The notes: generated by a model from the letters alone, not told the origin. A stretch of DNA of 64,000 bases from Rhodospirillaceae bacterium (GCA_018662005.1 JABJHA010000021.1:1-64000); one strand, 5' to 3'. Shown: positions 41,575 to 51,517, numbered from the stretch's first letter. A program made the numbers and translations.

Positions 41575-44500
41575 ACGCGATTATTGATGCGGCGGTCACC
41601 CATTCCAGGACGGTTCTTGCAGCCCTGGTGCTGATTTTGATCACCGGCACCAAAGCCTATATCGATGTGCCAAAGGAAGCGGACCCCGATATTAACATCC
41701 CGATTGTCTACGTGCAGATGGATCATGAAGGCATTTCGCCGGAAGACGCCGAACGCTTGCTCATTCGCCCCATGGAGCAGGAGCTTCGCGGTATCGAAGG
41801 TGTCAAGGAAATGAGCGCTACCGGTTACGAAGGCGGGGCCAGCGTGACCCTTGAATTTGATGCCGGCTTCGATTCCGACAAGGCGATGAGCGATGTTCGT
41901 GAAAAGGTCGATCTGGCGAAATCCGACCTGCCTGATGAAACCGAAGACCCGACCGTTCATGAAGTTAACTTCAGCCTGTTTCCGGTTATTCTTGTCACCC
42001 TCGCTGGTGAAGTTCCAGAACGCACATTGTTGCGGCTGGCTCGTGACCTGAAGGACGAGGTTGAAGCAATCGCCACAGTGCTGGAAGTGAAAATTGCTGG
42101 CGAACGCGAAGAAATGGTCGAGGTATTGATTGATCCGGTGCGGGTTGAAAGTTACGGCTTGTCGCCAGAACAGGCGGTTCAATTGGTCGCCGCGTCCAAT
42201 TTGCTGGTTGCCGCAGGGGCACAGGATACTGGTCATGGCCGCTTCTCGCTTAAAGTGCCTGGGTTGCTTGAAACGACCAAGGATATCATGGGTCTGCCGA
42301 TCAGGACTGATGGCGACGCCGTGATCTCTTTTTCCGACATTGCTGAAATTCGCCGCACTTTCAAGGATGCTGAAAGTTTCGCCCGCTACGATGGTCGTCA
42401 GGCGCTGGTTCTGGAAGTCACCAAACGGACGGGTGAGAATATTATCGACACCATCGAAAATGTCCGCCGTGTTGTTCGCTTGGCAAGGGCTGACTGGCCC
42501 GAACCTTTGAGGAACGCCGTGAAAGTTGGTTTCGCCCAGGATAAATCAAAAGATATCCGGATCATGCTCAATGATTTGCAGAACAATGTCATTTCCGCCG
42601 TTCTGCTGGTCATGGTCGTCGTTATCGCGGCCCTTGGCCTGCGCACCGCAGGGCTTGTCGGTATCGCTATTCCCGGCTCGTTCCTGACCGGCATTCTGGT
42701 TTTGACGAGCTTCGGCATGACCATCAACATCGTCGTCCTGTTTGGCTTGATCCTGGCTGTCGGTATGCTGGTTGACGGTGCCATTGTGGTGACCGAATTC
42801 GCCGATCGAAAAATGATCGAGGGTGAGCCTCGCCGTATTGCCTATGCGCTGGCAGCCAAACGTATGTCATGGCCGATTATTGCCTCAACGGCGACCACCC
42901 TGGCGGCCTTCTTGCCGCTTGTGTTCTGGCCCGGTGTGGTTGGCGAGTTTATGAAATTCCTGCCGCTTACCCTGCTTGCGACATTGTCGGCCTCGCTTTT
43001 GATGGCATTGATCTTTGTGCCGACACTGGGCGCCTTCATTGGCAAGCCCGGTAATGCCGATCACGATAAAATGACCCTGCTGGCCGGTAGCGAGCACCAT
43101 GACCCTGAAGAAACCGGCGGCTTTACCGGTGGCTATATCCACATTCTTAAAATGGCTCTGAACCATCCGGCAAAAATTCTGATGGCAGCGCTTGTCCTGC
43201 TGGTCGGGGTGCAGGTGATCTATGGGACATTTGGCAAGGGAATTGAATTTTTCCCTGAAGTAGAGCCCGATTTTGCAAAAATTCAAGTCCGTGCCCGTGG
43301 CAACCTGTCGGTCTATGAAATGGATCGCCTGATGGGGGAAGTCGAATCCCGGGTATTGGAAATTGGCAAAGAGAAAGGCGAATTCGAAGGGGTTTATCTG
43401 CGCACCGGCAAAGAACAAAACAGCCAGGAAGCAGAAGACATCATCGGCATCATTTCGCTTCAGTTTAACGACTGGCAACACCGTCGCAAAGCCGATCAGA
43501 TTCTGGATGAAATTGAAGACCGTACCGCCGATCTGGTCGGTATTATTATCGACAGGCGCAAGCAAGAATCCGGTCCACCGGTGGGTAAGCCTGTGGCCAT
43601 TGAACTGTCATCACGATTCCCCGAATTGTTATCACCTGCCGTAGAAACCGTTTTGCAAGGTTTTCATTCCATCGAAGGATTGATCAATATTGAAGATTCG
43701 CGGCCGCTTCCCGGTATTGACTGGGAATTGCGGGTCGACCGTGCTCAGGCGATGAAATTCAATGCCAGTGTCGATGTTGTCGGGCGGGCCATAAAGATGG
43801 CCAGTACCGGTATCAGGCTGGGTGGCTATCGGCCCAATGATGCTGACGAGGAAATCGATATTCAGGCCCGTTATCCGGTTCAATACAGGACCATCAATCA
43901 GCTTGACCATATTCGCATCAATACGGAATCGGGGCGCGTTCCGATCAGCAACTTTGTTAAGCGGATCGCCAGACCCAAGACAGGCACCGTCCAGCGCACC
44001 GATGCCCGGCGCGTGATGACGGTCAAGTCAGATGTCGTCGATGGCATGCTTCCCGCAGACAAGGTTCAGGAACTGCAATCCTGGCTTGAAAATGCCCAAC
44101 TGGACCCAAGGGTCGAAATTGCCTTCAAGGGTGAGGACGAGGAGCAGAGACAAGCCCAGGCGTTCCTCGGCAAAGCCTTCATGGTGGCGCTGTTTATCAT
44201 GGCGATTATTTTGGTCACCCAGTTCAACAGCTTCTATTCGGCGTTGTTGATCCTGACCGCCGTGATCATGTCGACCATTGGCGTGTTCATTGGCCTGCTG
44301 GTGACTGGGCAACCGTTCGGCATTATCATGAGCGGGGTCGGCGTCATTGCCCTAGCCGGGATTGTCGTTAACAACAACATCGTCCTGATTGATACTTACG
44401 ATCGTTTGAAGGAAACGGCGGAGAACGCCCGCGAGGCGATCTTGCGCACCGGCGCCCAGCGTTTGCGTCCGGTTTTGCTGACGACGATCACCACCATGCT

Positions 44501-44735
44501 TGGCCTGATGCCCATGGTCACCGGCGTCAATATCGATTTTATCGCCCGTGATGTCAGTATTGGCGCACCATCCATGCAGTGGTGGTCACAGTTATCGACG
44601 GCAATTGTCTTCGGTCTTGGCTTTGCCACGGTGCTGACGCTGGTGGTGACGCCGTGCGCCCTGATGATCAAGGACAACGTTCACGGCTGGCTGGAACGCA
44701 GGCGTCAGGACAAGGCGGTGCCAAGTAAGGTTTGA
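41571..44735 (+). CDS. RND-family efflux pump, inner-membrane permease
   Basis: A 1054-residue RND transporter with twelve membrane segments and two large periplasmic loops. The proton-relay motif in TM4 is GMLVDGAIVVTEFADRK. The second half shows LIDTYDRLKETAENAREAILRTGAQRLRPVLLTT, the standard cytoplasmic loop. The N-terminal half opens with DVPKEADPDINIPIVYVQMDHEGISPEDAERLLIRPME, typical of the AcrB-like subgroup common in marine bacteria. It overlaps the adaptor gene by four bases. Substrates cannot be read from sequence. Confidence 0.93.
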   Translation: MNAIIDAAVTHSRTVLAALVLILITGTKAYIDVPKEADPDINIPIVYVQMDHEGISPEDAERLLIRPMEQELRGIEGVKEMSATGYEGGASVTLEFDAGFDSDKAMSDVREKVDLAKSDLPDETEDPTVHEVNFSLFPVILVTLAGEVPERTLLRLARDLKDEVEAIATVLEVKIAGEREEMVEVLIDPVRVESYGLSPEQAVQLVAASNLLVAAGAQDTGHGRFSLKVPGLLETTKDIMGLPIRTDGDAVISFSDIAEIRRTFKDAESFARYDGRQALVLEVTKRTGENIIDTIENVRRVVRLARADWPEPLRNAVKVGFAQDKSKDIRIMLNDLQNNVISAVLLVMVVVIAALGLRTAGLVGIAIPGSFLTGILVLTSFGMTINIVVLFGLILAVGMLVDGAIVVTEFADRKMIEGEPRRIAYALAAKRMSWPIIASTATTLAAFLPLVFWPGVVGEFMKFLPLTLLATLSASLLMALIFVPTLGAFIGKPGNADHDKMTLLAGSEHHDPEETGGFTGGYIHILKMALNHPAKILMAALVLLVGVQVIYGTFGKGIEFFPEVEPDFAKIQVRARGNLSVYEMDRLMGEVESRVLEIGKEKGEFEGVYLRTGKEQNSQEAEDIIGIISLQFNDWQHRRKADQILDEIEDRTADLVGIIIDRRKQESGPPVGKPVAIELSSRFPELLSPAVETVLQGFHSIEGLINIEDSRPLPGIDWELRVDRAQAMKFNASVDVVGRAIKMASTGIRLGGYRPNDADEEIDIQARYPVQYRTINQLDHIRINTESGRVPISNFVKRIARPKTGTVQRTDARRVMTVKSDVVDGMLPADKVQELQSWLENAQLDPRVEIAFKGEDEEQRQAQAFLGKAFMVALFIMAIILVTQFNSFYSALLILTAVIMSTIGVFIGLLVTGQPFGIIMSGVGVIALAGIVVNNNIVLIDTYDRLKETAENAREAILRTGAQRLRPVLLTTITTMLGLMPMVTGVNIDFIARDVSIGAPSMQWWSQLSTAIVFGLGFATVLTLVVTPCALMIKDNVHGWLERRRQDKAVPSKV

Positions 44736-44809
44736 AGGTAAGGGGTCTTCTCGTTGTTAAAATAACGCGATAAGGTGTTGTGTACTTTCAGTAGAAAAAA
44801 GAAACACTA

Positions 44810-46387
44810 ATGCCTCCACACCAGTCTGCTTCCGACATCCAGTCAATTGATTTCCTTGACCTGTTTCAAGCCTGCTTTGAGACAAGTGGCAGCATCATGG
44901 GGATATCGACCCTGGAGGATGGTCGCCAAATCGATGTCAACGAAGCCTGGCTTATCTCGTTTGGCTACAGTCGTGATGAAGTCATTGGTAAAACCGTTGA
45001 TGAAGTAAACATCTGGGCCAGCCTCGATGATCGCCAGGAAATGGTCGAACGGCTTGAAAAAGACGGTTTCGTCAAGAATTTTGAGACGACCCTGCTAAAT
45101 AAATCGGGGGATCCTGTTTATTGCGTGATGACCATCTCGCAATTTGAAACCCCAACAGAGACCTACCTGCTGTTTTCCGCTCACGACCTGACGAAAGGGA
45201 AAATGCTGGAAGCGGAACTCAGAACCCTGACAACCAAGTACCAAGCCGCCACAAGTCAGGCCAAACTGGCGTATTGGCGCTGGTCGTTCAGCGAACAGAA
45301 AATAACCGATTGGTCCGATAACTATAGGGACATCAACAGCTTCAATGGAAATTTACCGATAACATATAAAGATATGCTCGGTGTGATCCATCCTGATGAC
45401 CGGGCCCTCGTTCTTGAAACATACGAAAAAGCGGATATCGTCCCGGAAGGCTTTGACGTTGAGTATCGAACCATCAATGACAAAGGAGATGTCCAATGGA
45501 TAAGGGAACTTGCCGAGGTTGAATACGGCGAAACCGGTGATGCCGTCGCCCATATAGGATTCATTCAGGACATCACCGAAGCCATTAACGCCCGTGAAGA
45601 ACTGAACCTGTTAAATACGGAATTGGAAAAACGCGTTCTGGAACGCACCAAAGAGCTGAAAAATTCAAAGGAAGAAGCTGAAATGGCTAACCATGCCAAA
45701 TCGGAATTCCTGGCAAACATGAGCCATGAGTTGAGAACGCCACTGAATGCGATCATTGGCTTTGGTGAATTCCTGAAATACATGCCCGAAGATGATACGA
45801 AGGAAAACCGAGATCAGTACATTGATCACATCATCGATAGTGGGCGGCATCTTCTTGGCTTGATTTCGGAAATTCTCGATCTGGCAAAGGTGGAAGCGGG
45901 TTCGGTGAAACTGGTATCCACAGATTTTCCGTTGCTTGAACGGATGGTCGAATGCTCATCGTTTATTGAAAACCAGGCCGAAGGAAAAGCCATCACACTT
46001 GATATAAATTGCACATGTGATGCTGAATTGCTTGTTCATGCAGACCCGGGCCGGATACGTCAGGTGGTGATCAATATTTTGTCAAACGCCGTCAAATATA
46101 CCCCGGGCGGCGGCACCATCACCATGACCTGCGAAAAACGCCCTGAACAGGGTATGGGACGCTTGTCCATCAAGGATACGGGCAGCGGCATTCCTGAATC
46201 CTTCAAGCCCTTTATTTTCCACCCCTTCGCACGCAACAGCGTGGTGGCGGAAAAAATTGAAGGCACGGGTATTGGCTTATCAATCGCCCGCGAACTGATG
46301 TTACTGATGAAGGGGGACATTGGCTTTGAGAGCACCCCCGCCGAGGGTTCGACATTCTGGATCGATATCCCCTTGGCGTCAGATTAA
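44810..46387 (+). CDS. PAS-domain sensor histidine kinase (hybrid domain absent)
   Basis: A 525-residue cytoplasmic sensor kinase without membrane segments. Two PAS domains cover about residues 10-130 and 140-265; the second has the typical WRWSFSEQKITDWSDNYRDI and a PAC-like DVQWIRELAEVEYGE. A coiled coil (about 265-300) leads to HisKA with FLANMSHELRTPLNAIIGFG, phospho-acceptor about His306. The ATPase domain has the N-box RQVVINILSNAVKYTPGGG, DTGSGIP and GTGIGLSI. No response regulator is adjacent, so it is an orphan kinase here. The stop shares TTAA with the convergent flavin reductase gene. Confidence 0.92.
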   Translation: MPPHQSASDIQSIDFLDLFQACFETSGSIMGISTLEDGRQIDVNEAWLISFGYSRDEVIGKTVDEVNIWASLDDRQEMVERLEKDGFVKNFETTLLNKSGDPVYCVMTISQFETPTETYLLFSAHDLTKGKMLEAELRTLTTKYQAATSQAKLAYWRWSFSEQKITDWSDNYRDINSFNGNLPITYKDMLGVIHPDDRALVLETYEKADIVPEGFDVEYRTINDKGDVQWIRELAEVEYGETGDAVAHIGFIQDITEAINAREELNLLNTELEKRVLERTKELKNSKEEAEMANHAKSEFLANMSHELRTPLNAIIGFGEFLKYMPEDDTKENRDQYIDHIIDSGRHLLGLISEILDLAKVEAGSVKLVSTDFPLLERMVECSSFIENQAEGKAITLDINCTCDAELLVHADPGRIRQVVINILSNAVKYTPGGGTITMTCEKRPEQGMGRLSIKDTGSGIPESFKPFIFHPFARNSVVAEKIEGTGIGLSIARELMLLMKGDIGFESTPAEGSTFWIDIPLASD

Positions 46388-47019
46388 AGCCCGGCCAGCT
46401 TGTCACCATCGCCGGGGCGGGTCATGGAAAAAACGTTCTCCACACAGGCATAGTCTTTATAGCCAAGCCTTGAGAGCAATTTCAGTTTGGCATTGTCGAT
46501 CATGCCATCTGTTAGTACGGCTTCGTCAATGTGGATTCCGACAACCTGGCCAATGACCATGGTGTTGGGTTGATCCGGATTGTTGGTGGCAAGGTCGATG
46601 ATGTCGACCAGTGTGCATTCCATATTGATCGGTGATTGACCGATTCTGGGTGGTTTAATCAATTGTGATGGTTCGGGTGTCAGGCCTGCCAGGGCAAATT
46701 CATCTTCTTCGGGCCCGGCTGGCTGGCTGGTGATGTTCATGGCTTCGCGTAAATCCCAGGTAGCGACATTGACGACAAATTCGCGGCCCTGACGAATGTT
46801 CGTCAGCGTGTCCTTGGGTCCATGGGGCTGGGTGCCGTTGGTGCTGTACATGACTTGCGGCGGGCTGGATGCGACGCCATTAAAAAAGCTGTAGGGGGCG
46901 ATATTTGTGATGCCGGCGGCACTGATTGTTGAAATCCAGCCAATGGGCCTGGGGGCGACACAGGCCTTGAACGGATCATGGGGCAGATTATGTTCATTAG
47001 TGCTAGTATCATAAAACAC
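46384..47019 (-). CDS. Flavin reductase-like domain protein (DIM6/NTAB family)
   Basis: A 211-residue FMN-binding split-barrel protein. CVAPRPIGWISTISAAGITNIAPYSFFNGVASSPPQVMYS is the standard opening, followed by DTLTNIRQGREFVVNVATWDLREAMN. Family members reduce flavin for a partner oxygenase or act alone. No oxygenase is adjacent, so the partner is unknown. It is divergent from the VOC gene by 47 bases. Confidence 0.9.
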   Translation of the reverse strand: MFYDTSTNEHNLPHDPFKACVAPRPIGWISTISAAGITNIAPYSFFNGVASSPPQVMYSTNGTQPHGPKDTLTNIRQGREFVVNVATWDLREAMNITSQPAGPEEDEFALAGLTPEPSQLIKPPRIGQSPINMECTLVDIIDLATNNPDQPNTMVIGQVVGIHIDEAVLTDGMIDNAKLKLLSRLGYKDYACVENVFSMTRPGDGDKLAGL

Positions 47020-47066
47020 GGGCGGTTCCTTGCCATATACTTAAGTCGTCACGGAGGATCATACAG

Positions 47067-47540
47067 ATGATCAAAGGCTTACACCACAATGCGTACCGTT
47101 GCCGGGATTCAGAAGAAACCCGCGCATTTTACGAGGACTTTCTTGAATTGCCTCTGGCCGACGTCTTTCCCATCAAGGAAACCAAGACGGGCCGTACGAC
47201 TCACGCGTTACACAGTTTTTTCAGATTGGGCGATGGGTCTTTTCTGGCTTTCTTTGAAGTCCCAGATACCCCGTTCGACTTTAAGGAACAGCACGATTAC
47301 GACTTGCACATTGCCCTTGAAGTTGATGAAGAAACCCTGGACAGGATGTTGGCAAAAGGCAAGGACGCCGGAATTGAAACCCGCGGTGTGGCCGATCACA
47401 AGTTTATCCGTTCAATCTATTTTCGCGACCCCAACGGTTATGTCATCGAACTTACGACACCGGTTGAAGGGTTCACGCCAAAGACTGAAAAAGAAGCTCA
47501 CGAGGCATTGACCCGGTGGCAGGACAGCAAGACCTGGTAG
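47067..47540 (+). CDS. VOC-superfamily (glyoxalase-like) dioxygenase/isomerase
   Basis: A 157-residue VOC protein. The metal-site pattern runs through IKGLHHNAYRCRDSEETRAFYEDFLELPL (His at the first site), HIALEVDEETLDRML in the middle, and YFRDPNGYVIELTTP at the end with the conserved glutamate. These are hallmarks of catechol-dioxygenase or glyoxalase-like enzymes. AGGAG-type spacing is seen before the ATG (GGAGGATC). Substrate unknown. The gene stops one base before the convergent pssA. Confidence 0.88.
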   Translation: MIKGLHHNAYRCRDSEETRAFYEDFLELPLADVFPIKETKTGRTTHALHSFFRLGDGSFLAFFEVPDTPFDFKEQHDYDLHIALEVDEETLDRMLAKGKDAGIETRGVADHKFIRSIYFRDPNGYVIELTTPVEGFTPKTEKEAHEALTRWQDSKTW

Positions 47541-47541
47541 C

Positions 47542-48330
47542 TCAGGGTGTTTCGCTATCCCCGGGGTCTTCTTCTGATAAAGGGCTTTCGGCCATTTTCT
47601 GGCGATACATTCTTACACTAAAGGGAATGGTCGCCAAATAGACCAGCAGAACGCACGACAGTGTCGTCCACGGTGCGCTGACCAGGGCGGTGACAAACGC
47701 GCCGGAAATAATCATTGCCGGAAGAACCTGATTTGATGGCACCTTGATTTTCTTGAACGAGAACGTCGGTATGGAACTGACGACCAGGGCGGCGACACCA
47801 ATCAGGAAAAACGAGACGACCATCGGTTGGCGGAAAAAATCATCACCAAACTGAAACGACAAAATCATCGGCGTCAGCACCAGTCCGGCAGCAGCAGGGG
47901 CAGGGGTTCCAGAGAAGAAATTCTTCGTCCATGATGGCAGATCTTCATCTTCGAGCATGGTGTTGAAGCGGGCCAGCCTGAGCGCCATGGAAATCGTGAA
48001 CAGCAAGGCCAGCATCCAGCCGAAACGGCCCGCATCCTGCATCGCCCACAAGTACAGCATCATGGCCGGGGCAACTCCGAAGCTCAGGAAATCGGCCAGT
48101 GAGTCGAGCTCGGCGCCAAATTTGCTGGCCCCTTTGAGAATGCGGGCGATACGACCGTCCAGGGCGTCAAGGATGGCGGCGGCGAGAATGGCCAGGGCGG
48201 CAGGTTCCCACCTGTCATCAAGGCCGAAACGGATCGCCGACATACCGGCAGAGATGGCCAAAATGGTCAGGAAGTTGGGGATCATCTTGTTGATGTGAAG
48301 CCACTCGGGCCGTTTGCGGCGACCAGCCAT
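47542..48330 (-). CDS. pssA: CDP-diacylglycerol-serine O-phosphatidyltransferase
   Basis: A 262-residue membrane enzyme that makes phosphatidylserine from CDP-diacylglycerol and serine. The CDP-alcohol phosphotransferase motif D-G-x2-A-R-x8-G-x3-D-x3-D is complete in DGRIARILKGASKFGAELDSLAD. Seven to eight hydrophobic segments follow. It is 11 bases downstream of psd, the next enzyme of phosphatidylethanolamine synthesis, so the pair forms an operon as in many Alphaproteobacteria. Confidence 0.94.
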   Translation of the reverse strand: MAGRRKRPEWLHINKMIPNFLTILAISAGMSAIRFGLDDRWEPAALAILAAAILDALDGRIARILKGASKFGAELDSLADFLSFGVAPAMMLYLWAMQDAGRFGWMLALLFTISMALRLARFNTMLEDEDLPSWTKNFFSGTPAPAAAGLVLTPMILSFQFGDDFFRQPMVVSFFLIGVAALVVSSIPTFSFKKIKVPSNQVLPAMIISGAFVTALVSAPWTTLSCVLLVYLATIPFSVRMYRQKMAESPLSEEDPGDSETP

Positions 48331-48341
48331 GATGTTACCCT

Positions 48342-49028
48342 TTAACGAACAGCACCCGTGCGCGCCGCTTCGGAGGCGTTCACATCGGCAATAATGGTTT
48401 CGGCGGCGACGGTGGTTTGTCCGACGCAGACCAATGGTTCGACACCCTTTGGCAGATAAACATCGACCCGGCTGCCGAAACGGATCAGACCGAAGCGTTC
48501 ACCGGCGGTGACGTTTTGGCCTTCTATGATATCGCATTTTATGCGCCTGGCGACCAACCCGGCGATCTGCACGAAAGCGATATCGTGATTGTCGGTTGTC
48601 GTCATACGAATGCTCATGCGTTCGTTGAATTCACTGGCTTTGTCCAGGGATGCATTAAAAAAACGGCCCGGACGATAGGATACCCGGCTGATGGTTCCAT
48701 CCATGGGAACCCGGTTCACATGCACATTGAAGACATTCATGAAGACACAGACACGCGGTCTCTCTTCGTCTCCCATATCCAGTTCGGGGGGTGGTACGGC
48801 ACTGTCTATTAATTGTACGACACCGTCGGCAGGGCTGATCACCAACCCGGTCCTGGTCGGGCTGACCCGATCCGGATCGCGAAAGAAGTAGGCGCACCAC
48901 GCGGTTAAAACCACACCCATCCAACCCAGGGGCTCGGCCAGCATAAACAGGCCGACAGCAGCGGCGGCGAACAGGCCGATAAAAGGCCATCCTGCAGGGT
49001 TGATCGGAACCATGACGATCTTCAGCAA
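48342..49028 (-). CDS. psd: Phosphatidylserine decarboxylase proenzyme, short form
   Basis: A 228-residue enzyme turning phosphatidylserine into phosphatidylethanolamine. Two N-terminal membrane segments are followed by [16 protein letters not shown] and [17 protein letters not shown]. The self-cleavage site is [11 protein letters not shown], where the serine becomes the pyruvoyl group; this is the type found in short alphaproteobacterial and archaeal-like enzymes. I keep the TTG start at 49028, which has GGAAG eight bases upstream and gives the usual length; ATG 49013 is the alternative. Confidence 0.92.
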   Translation of the reverse strand: MLKIVMVPINPAGWPFIGLFAAAAVGLFMLAEPLGWMGVVLTAWCAYFFRDPDRVSPTRTGLVISPADGVVQLIDSAVPPPELDMGDEERPRVCVFMNVFNVHVNRVPMDGTISRVSYRPGRFFNASLDKASEFNERMSIRMTTTDNHDIAFVQIAGLVARRIKCDIIEGQNVTAGERFGLIRFGSRVDVYLPKGVEPLVCVGQTTVAAETIIADVNASEAARTGAVR

Positions 49029-49068
49029 ATCAGTATCTTCCTTTAAAAATTAAATCGCGCCATCCAGA

Positions 49069-50061
49069 TTACTGGTTTTCCGGTAATTTGAAAATCTGGC
49101 CGGGATAAATAAGATCCGGATTGCCAATCTGATCCTTGTTGGCTTCAAAAATAATTGTGTAGTTGATGCCCTCGCCGTAGCTGGAGCGGGCAATACGCCA
49201 CAGGCTGTTACCCGGCTGAACGACGATGGTACCTTCCTTCATTTCTTCCTTCATTGGTTCAGCGCGCGAGAACGGGAATTCGACCCGTTGAATGACCTTG
49301 CTGGCGTTATCAACCTGATCGGCGCGCAGGGTGTACAGGCCGGGTTTGACCGGTTCATCAGGATTCATGGACCAGTTGCCACTTCCCTGTCCATTGTCGG
49401 GGCCGGTTTTGGCGTGGCCGATAAAACGGTTATTCAGATAGATCTGAATGGTCGCTCCCGGTTCGGCGCTGCCGCTGATCGAAAGGCTACCCTGGTCGTC
49501 ATAGTCGACGGCATCAACGCTTAGTTTGATGTTGCTTTCGCCACCGGGTTTTTGCAGTACGGTGGTGGTTCCGTCCGGATTCATTTTCATAGCCAGAACC
49601 TGGCTGTCACCCGTGCGCCCTGCGATATCCTGGCCAGCTTCGGGAACGATGACGACAACGTCTTCCAGCGACATCACCGGGTCACGTGAATCGACCAGCA
49701 TTTTCAGGCGCAGGGTGTGGGTTCCGGGTTTCAGTGGTTGTTCGGGAACAAACACCCATTCGCCCCGGTCGTCGGCCTGAACGCGACCAAATTCAACATC
49801 GTTATCAAGATTGACGACTGTGCTTGCCGGCATGGCGCGCCCGGCAATAACCGTGTCACCATTCGGGTTGACCCGCACAACATCAAAAGTCGGCGGTTCA
49901 AGTTTGGTCTGTTCCGCCTGTTTGGGCTCCGCTTCAGGTTTTGTCTCCTGGACAGCCGGGGGCGGCGCTTCCTCGGGCTGCTGAGGCATGAAGTTCAGGC
50001 CAATAGCAACCGCGACAGCAACGACGCCGAGCAAAGCAATAATTATAAATGGCCTGTTCAA
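49069..50061 (-). CDS. LysM-domain protein with one membrane anchor
   Basis: A protein of about 330 residues. An N-terminal membrane segment (FIIIALLGVVAVAVAIGLNF) is followed by a proline- and glutamate-rich linker, two or three immunoglobulin-like repeats (FDVVRVNPNGDTVIAGRAMP and a related SGSAEPGATIQIYLNNRFIG unit), and a C-terminal LysM domain (TIVVQPGNSLWRIARSSYGEG to YPGQIFKLPENQ). I choose a TTG start at 50061, because AGGGGA lies upstream and the anchor begins at once; an ATG 24 codons earlier exists. LysM binds peptidoglycan, so the protein is probably periplasmic. The Ig-like repeats resemble those of adhesion or cell-envelope proteins. Confidence 0.8.
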   Translation of the reverse strand: MNRPFIIIALLGVVAVAVAIGLNFMPQQPEEAPPPAVQETKPEAEPKQAEQTKLEPPTFDVVRVNPNGDTVIAGRAMPASTVVNLDNDVEFGRVQADDRGEWVFVPEQPLKPGTHTLRLKMLVDSRDPVMSLEDVVVIVPEAGQDIAGRTGDSQVLAMKMNPDGTTTVLQKPGGESNIKLSVDAVDYDDQGSLSISGSAEPGATIQIYLNNRFIGHAKTGPDNGQGSGNWSMNPDEPVKPGLYTLRADQVDNASKVIQRVEFPFSRAEPMKEEMKEGTIVVQPGNSLWRIARSSYGEGINYTIIFEANKDQIGNPDLIYPGQIFKLPENQ

Positions 50062-50148
50062 AGCTTTCCCCTGAGTAAATTTCCGGTAGCGAATCAGAAG
50101 AATTAGATTAGTACGGGGGTGGTTCAGGCGCAATATGAGGGTCGAAAC

Positions 50149-51054
50149 TCAATACAAATCGTCATCACCCGTTTTCTTCTTCTTTTTGACCTGGTTTCGG
50201 ATCGCCCGCAGGCTGCGCAGATAAACGATGACCGCCGCCAGATCATCCTTTGTCCATTTTGAAGTCGTGTTGGTGACGTTTTCTGCCATTCCGCCACCGA
50301 CAAAATCCCCATCGGGCAACATGCCGATTGTGAACAGGGCCTTAAGGTCCGCATCCGGCCATTTGCCAATGCCGGTTTCCTTATCCGGGGTGATATTGGG
50401 CATGATTTCGCCGCCGGGACCATCTTTGGTTCCCGCCATATGTTCGTGGCGCTGAAAGCCGCCAAGCCGGTCTCGCGGGGTGTGACATTCACCACAATGG
50501 CCCAGGGCCTCGACCAGATAGGCGCCGCGGTTCCAGTCATCCCCGCGCCCCGGTACCAGCGGCATTGTTCCGGCGCTGAAATTTACGGCTTTCCATGGCC
50601 CGACCATAAAACGCGAGCCAAAAACCAGACCTGCCTGATGCTCCTTGTTGGCAACGGCGACGGGGGACAAGGAAAAGATATAGGCTTTGATATCGAGAAT
50701 ATCTGCGTCGGTCATCCTGCTGTAGGAGGTATAGGGAAAAACCGGGAAGTAATTTTCATCCTTGGGGTTTTTGCCGAAACGCAAGGCGCGCAGGAAATCC
50801 GCGTCGCTCCATTTTCCGATGCCGAATTCCTTGTCCGGGGTGATATTGGGACTGAAGTAAACCCCAAACGGGGTTTTCAGTTCGCGGCCACCGGCAAGCG
50901 GCGCGCCTTTGTTTTTTTTGTCCGTGTGACAGCCCAGGCAACCGGCGACATCGAACAGGTAACGCCCGCGCTCGATATGTTCAGTCGATTGGGTCGCCAA
51001 CAGGTTTGACGGAAGCGCCAAAGCCAGCGCTCCCGCCAGAAGCCATGTGCGAAT
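50149..51054 (-). CDS. Diheme cytochrome c, possibly started at an ATT codon
   Basis: A periplasmic protein with two heme c sites, GCLGCH and GHCGECH, each followed by a methionine-ligand candidate in PNITPDKE-type repeats (FSPNITPDKEFGIGKWSDADF and IMPNITPDKETGIGKWPDAD). This tandem layout is that of alcohol/sorbitol dehydrogenase-type cytochrome subunits. The first ATG/GTG/TTG in frame is TTG at 51021, which would remove most of the export signal. Reading upstream in frame gives IRTWLLAGALALALPSNLLA, a fine signal peptide, starting at ATT 51054 one base after the stop of the upstream cytochrome gene. I therefore give the long version, with the start uncertain. Confidence 0.8.
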   Translation of the reverse strand: MRTWLLAGALALALPSNLLATQSTEHIERGRYLFDVAGCLGCHTDKKNKGAPLAGGRELKTPFGVYFSPNITPDKEFGIGKWSDADFLRALRFGKNPKDENYFPVFPYTSYSRMTDADILDIKAYIFSLSPVAVANKEHQAGLVFGSRFMVGPWKAVNFSAGTMPLVPGRGDDWNRGAYLVEALGHCGECHTPRDRLGGFQRHEHMAGTKDGPGGEIMPNITPDKETGIGKWPDADLKALFTIGMLPDGDFVGGGMAENVTNTTSKWTKDDLAAVIVYLRSLRAIRNQVKKKKKTGDDDLY

Positions 51055-51055
51055 G

Positions 51056-51517
51056 TTACTTCTCTTTTTTCTTACGGAAATTTTCGTGACAGCCTTTGCA
51101 CGATTTACCTAGCGCCCCGAAGGCCGGGCCAAAGGTGCTCATGTCGAAATCGTGGGCAACTTTCGACAAATTCAAAGCAGCAGCCTGGAAAGCAGCGACG
51201 GCCATGGTGAAGTCAGCAGGTTTCTCCCAAATCGTCAAAAGGGCTCCGGTTTCGCCGAAATCCGAACCTTTCGGGAAGATATGTGGAACGACTTTAGATA
51301 TCTCATACATGGTGTGGGCAAGCGGGTCTGCGTGACTGGAAGAGGCTTGCCCTTTCAGGACAGCGGCCAGTCCGCCCATGGTGCCGCCAACCGCTTTCAT
51401 CACCGACTGGCGGAATTTGATTTCATGGCTGTCGGCGTGGGCGCTCTGTCCCAGGCCGATGCTCAGAAGTACGGCTGCAATAGCGGCATAAAAAACACTG
51501 CGAATGGATATGGTCAT
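51056..51517 (-). CDS. Class II cytochrome c (cytochrome c'-like)
   Basis: A 153-residue periplasmic protein. The signal peptide ends at SAHA. A single heme site CKGCHENFR lies at the extreme C-terminus, as in class II cytochromes c with their four-helix bundle. The KFRQSVMKAVGGTMGGLAAVLKG opening is the first helix, holding the methionine or distal-ligand position. The pair with the diheme cytochrome directly downstream suggests an electron-transfer module. Cytochrome c' proteins are also linked to NO handling. Partner enzyme not seen. Confidence 0.92.
   Translation of the reverse strand: MTISIRSVFYAAIAAVLLSIGLGQSAHADSHEIKFRQSVMKAVGGTMGGLAAVLKGQASSSHADPLAHTMYEISKVVPHIFPKGSDFGETGALLTIWEKPADFTMAVAAFQAAALNLSKVAHDFDMSTFGPAFGALGKSCKGCHENFRKKKEK

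Noticed and set aside
51002-51046. ATG at 51046 as start of the diheme cytochrome
   Set aside because: It is in a different frame and runs to an early stop without any signal-peptide character.
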